Assembly (NCBI GenBank): GCA_964581905.1 | Contig: CAZOQJ010000001.1 | Coordinates: 24,923-88,922, forward strand | Source: CAZBWE01 sp964581905 | GTDB lineage: Bacteria > Planctomycetota > Phycisphaerae > Sedimentisphaerales > Anaerobacaceae | Direction of reading: 5' to 3' | Length of the DNA: 64,000 nt | In this document: piece after piece, positions 63,153 through 64,000 of the stretch | Layout of the letters: every line of letters starts with the position of its first letter | How positions within the stretch are numbered: the stretch's first letter is position 1 | Position numbers and translations under genes: made by a program | Notes under the pieces: model-generated | What the model saw: only the letters and a program-made list of their open reading frames with translations | Told to the model about the DNA's origin: nothing | Database searches by the model: none

Positions 63153-63787
63153 ATAAACGTTCAGTTCAAGGGTAAAATGCCTTATTGCATATTTTCCCAC
63201 TATAATGCATATTTTCCCACTATAAATAGTAAGAATAAATTTCAGCAGAGGCAAACACAACCTTTTTTACATACGCTGAATCTGTGATATATCGGCTGTA
63301 TCGGGGGGTTATAAAAGATACTTGTTCAGAACATAGAAAAGTCAAATATGTTTAATTTTTGCGGATTCGCGTTTGGTAATTACAAGGCCGATTTTTTCGA
63401 ATATAACGAATATATCGGCTTATTGGCGGCAATCTTACATTATTTACAACCAAAGACCTACACTTGCCACAATGCTCAAACGTTATAGGACGCGCACAGA
63501 TTTACCTATTTTACTTTTTACAGAATTTTTACTTTTTTGTAGATAAAAAGGTTGACAAAACAGCAATTGGTGAAATAATGTGCTTTGTCGTTGGTACCAG
63601 CAGGAGGAGGCCCTCCTAAAGCTTCTCCCAACGATGAAATTTAATCGAAGCTCTCATGTGCTTGGTAGCATTGATGCAAACTGTCCGTGGTTTGACAAGT
63701 TAGCTGTAGCCCACGGAAGGGTGCAGGGGATGTTGAGCGATGCTTTTTTTTTACTTTTAGAGTACTGCTTTAGGGATATATCGTTTG
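63153..63787. other. Divergent region between surface-protein gene and the last gene
   Basis: 635 bases. It contains a 20-base tandem repeat (63187-63226; GCATATTTTCCCACTATA core, 19 of 20 bases alike), an inverted repeat around 63387-63419 (GGCCGAT arm with ATCGGC, centre near TCGAATATAACGA), a related ATATATCGGCT at about 63287 and again at 63410-63420, and a sigma-70-type promoter at 63552-63579. A 77-codon frame at 63580-63813 lies here but is not supported. Confidence 0.55.
63552..63579 (+). promoter_or_regulatory. Sigma-70-type promoter
   Basis: TTGACA at 63552-63557, 16-base spacer, AATAAT at 63574-63579: 6 of 6 and 5 of 6 matches to the -35/-10 consensus. It points to the gene beginning at 63788. 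Confidence 0.55.
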
Positions 63788-64000
63788 ATGTATTTGAATG
63801 GAGTCAAATGTAGGGTGAAATCGGACGGAGCTGTCGGTGCTCTCTGTGAAAAAAAAGGCGCAATCACAGTACGGTTAGTTTGTGCTTTGGCCATTCTATT
63901 ATTACTGTTATCCGGCATAGTGTACAGAGTTTTGGCTTCTCAATTGAAGCTTGTTGTTGATACCCCCATTACTTTACCTGTTCCTCTCGAAGCTTTCCCG
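63788..64000 (+). CDS. N-terminus of a membrane-anchored protein, possibly EpsI-like
   Basis: 71 codons to the window end from the ATG at 63788 (AGGG about 12 bases upstream; a GTG at 63815 is an alternative). A charged start, a membrane helix (LVCALAILLLLLSGIVYRVL) and then LVVDTPITLPVPLEAFP. The pattern of one helix followed by a P-L-x-x-F-P stretch recalls exosortase-associated EpsI-like proteins, but too little is present to be sure. It is preceded by a good sigma-70-type promoter. Confidence 0.5.
   Translation, partial: MYLNGVKCRVKSDGAVGALCEKKGAITVRLVCALAILLLLLSGIVYRVLASQLKLVVDTPITLPVPLEAFP

Noticed and set aside
63155..63260. Longer N-terminus of the surface protein (36 extra residues)
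   Set aside because: It would place a second hydrophobic stretch before the normal signal sequence and would translate through the 20-base tandem repeat.
63580..63813. 77-codon open frame near the right end
   Set aside because: Its GTG start lies at the end of the -10 of a good promoter, so the RNA would start after it. No ribosome site or known motif was seen, and it overlaps the better-supported frame at 63788.

Overview
The window is a flagellar gene region followed by a type II secretion (T2SS) region from a Gram-negative bacterium. It has a P-ring protein, GspC/GspD and sigma-54 promoters. Very long glycosyltransferase/TPR proteins, a PilM-like GspL, Ig and beta-propeller surface proteins and many small palindromic repeats suggest a planctomycete, possibly of the Phycisphaerae. 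This placement is an inference from gene content; there is no rRNA or other taxonomic marker in the window.

Layout. 1-4617 (+): end of flgI, then flgJ-like, flgN-like, flgK and flgL, closed by a GC-rich hairpin. 4849-22621 (+): a glycosylation island of glycosyltransferases, TPR proteins, FkbM methyltransferases and a radical SAM gene. It includes two giant mosaic enzymes (1185 and 2362 residues), a radical SAM gene broken by one stop codon and a truncated UDP-sugar dehydrogenase. 22760-25132 (+): fliD. 25150-38376 (-): a long operon reading flgB-flgC-fliE-fliF-fliG-fliH-fliI-fliJ-motE-motA-motB-motB2-fliO-fliP-fliQ-fliR-flhB. It is divergent from fliK (39007, +), and both sides carry consensus sigma-54 promoters. 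40614-44519: three more glycosyltransferase genes. 44892-46258 (+): flagellin and fliS.

46672-63152 (-): reading along the minus strand, a large secreted repeat protein comes first, then a CPBP-family intramembrane protease whose start codon overlaps the stop of that gene, then gspC-D-E-F-G-I-J-K-L-M. The large protein ends in nine glycines, a cysteine, a membrane helix and a basic tail. This resembles the C-terminal sorting signals that dedicated intramembrane proteases process (rhombosortase, myxosortase). The likely picture is one transport-and-anchoring unit: T2SS exports the protein and the CPBP enzyme cuts or anchors its tail. 63788-64000 (+): start of a membrane protein running off the window.

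Several families of small palindromic repeats are scattered from about 4.6 to 57.7 kb. Many lie between genes, but at least five lie inside genes and keep the reading frame (motB2, fliO, a TPR glycosyltransferase, gspD, the CPBP protease). No tRNA, rRNA, CRISPR array or transposase gene was recognised.
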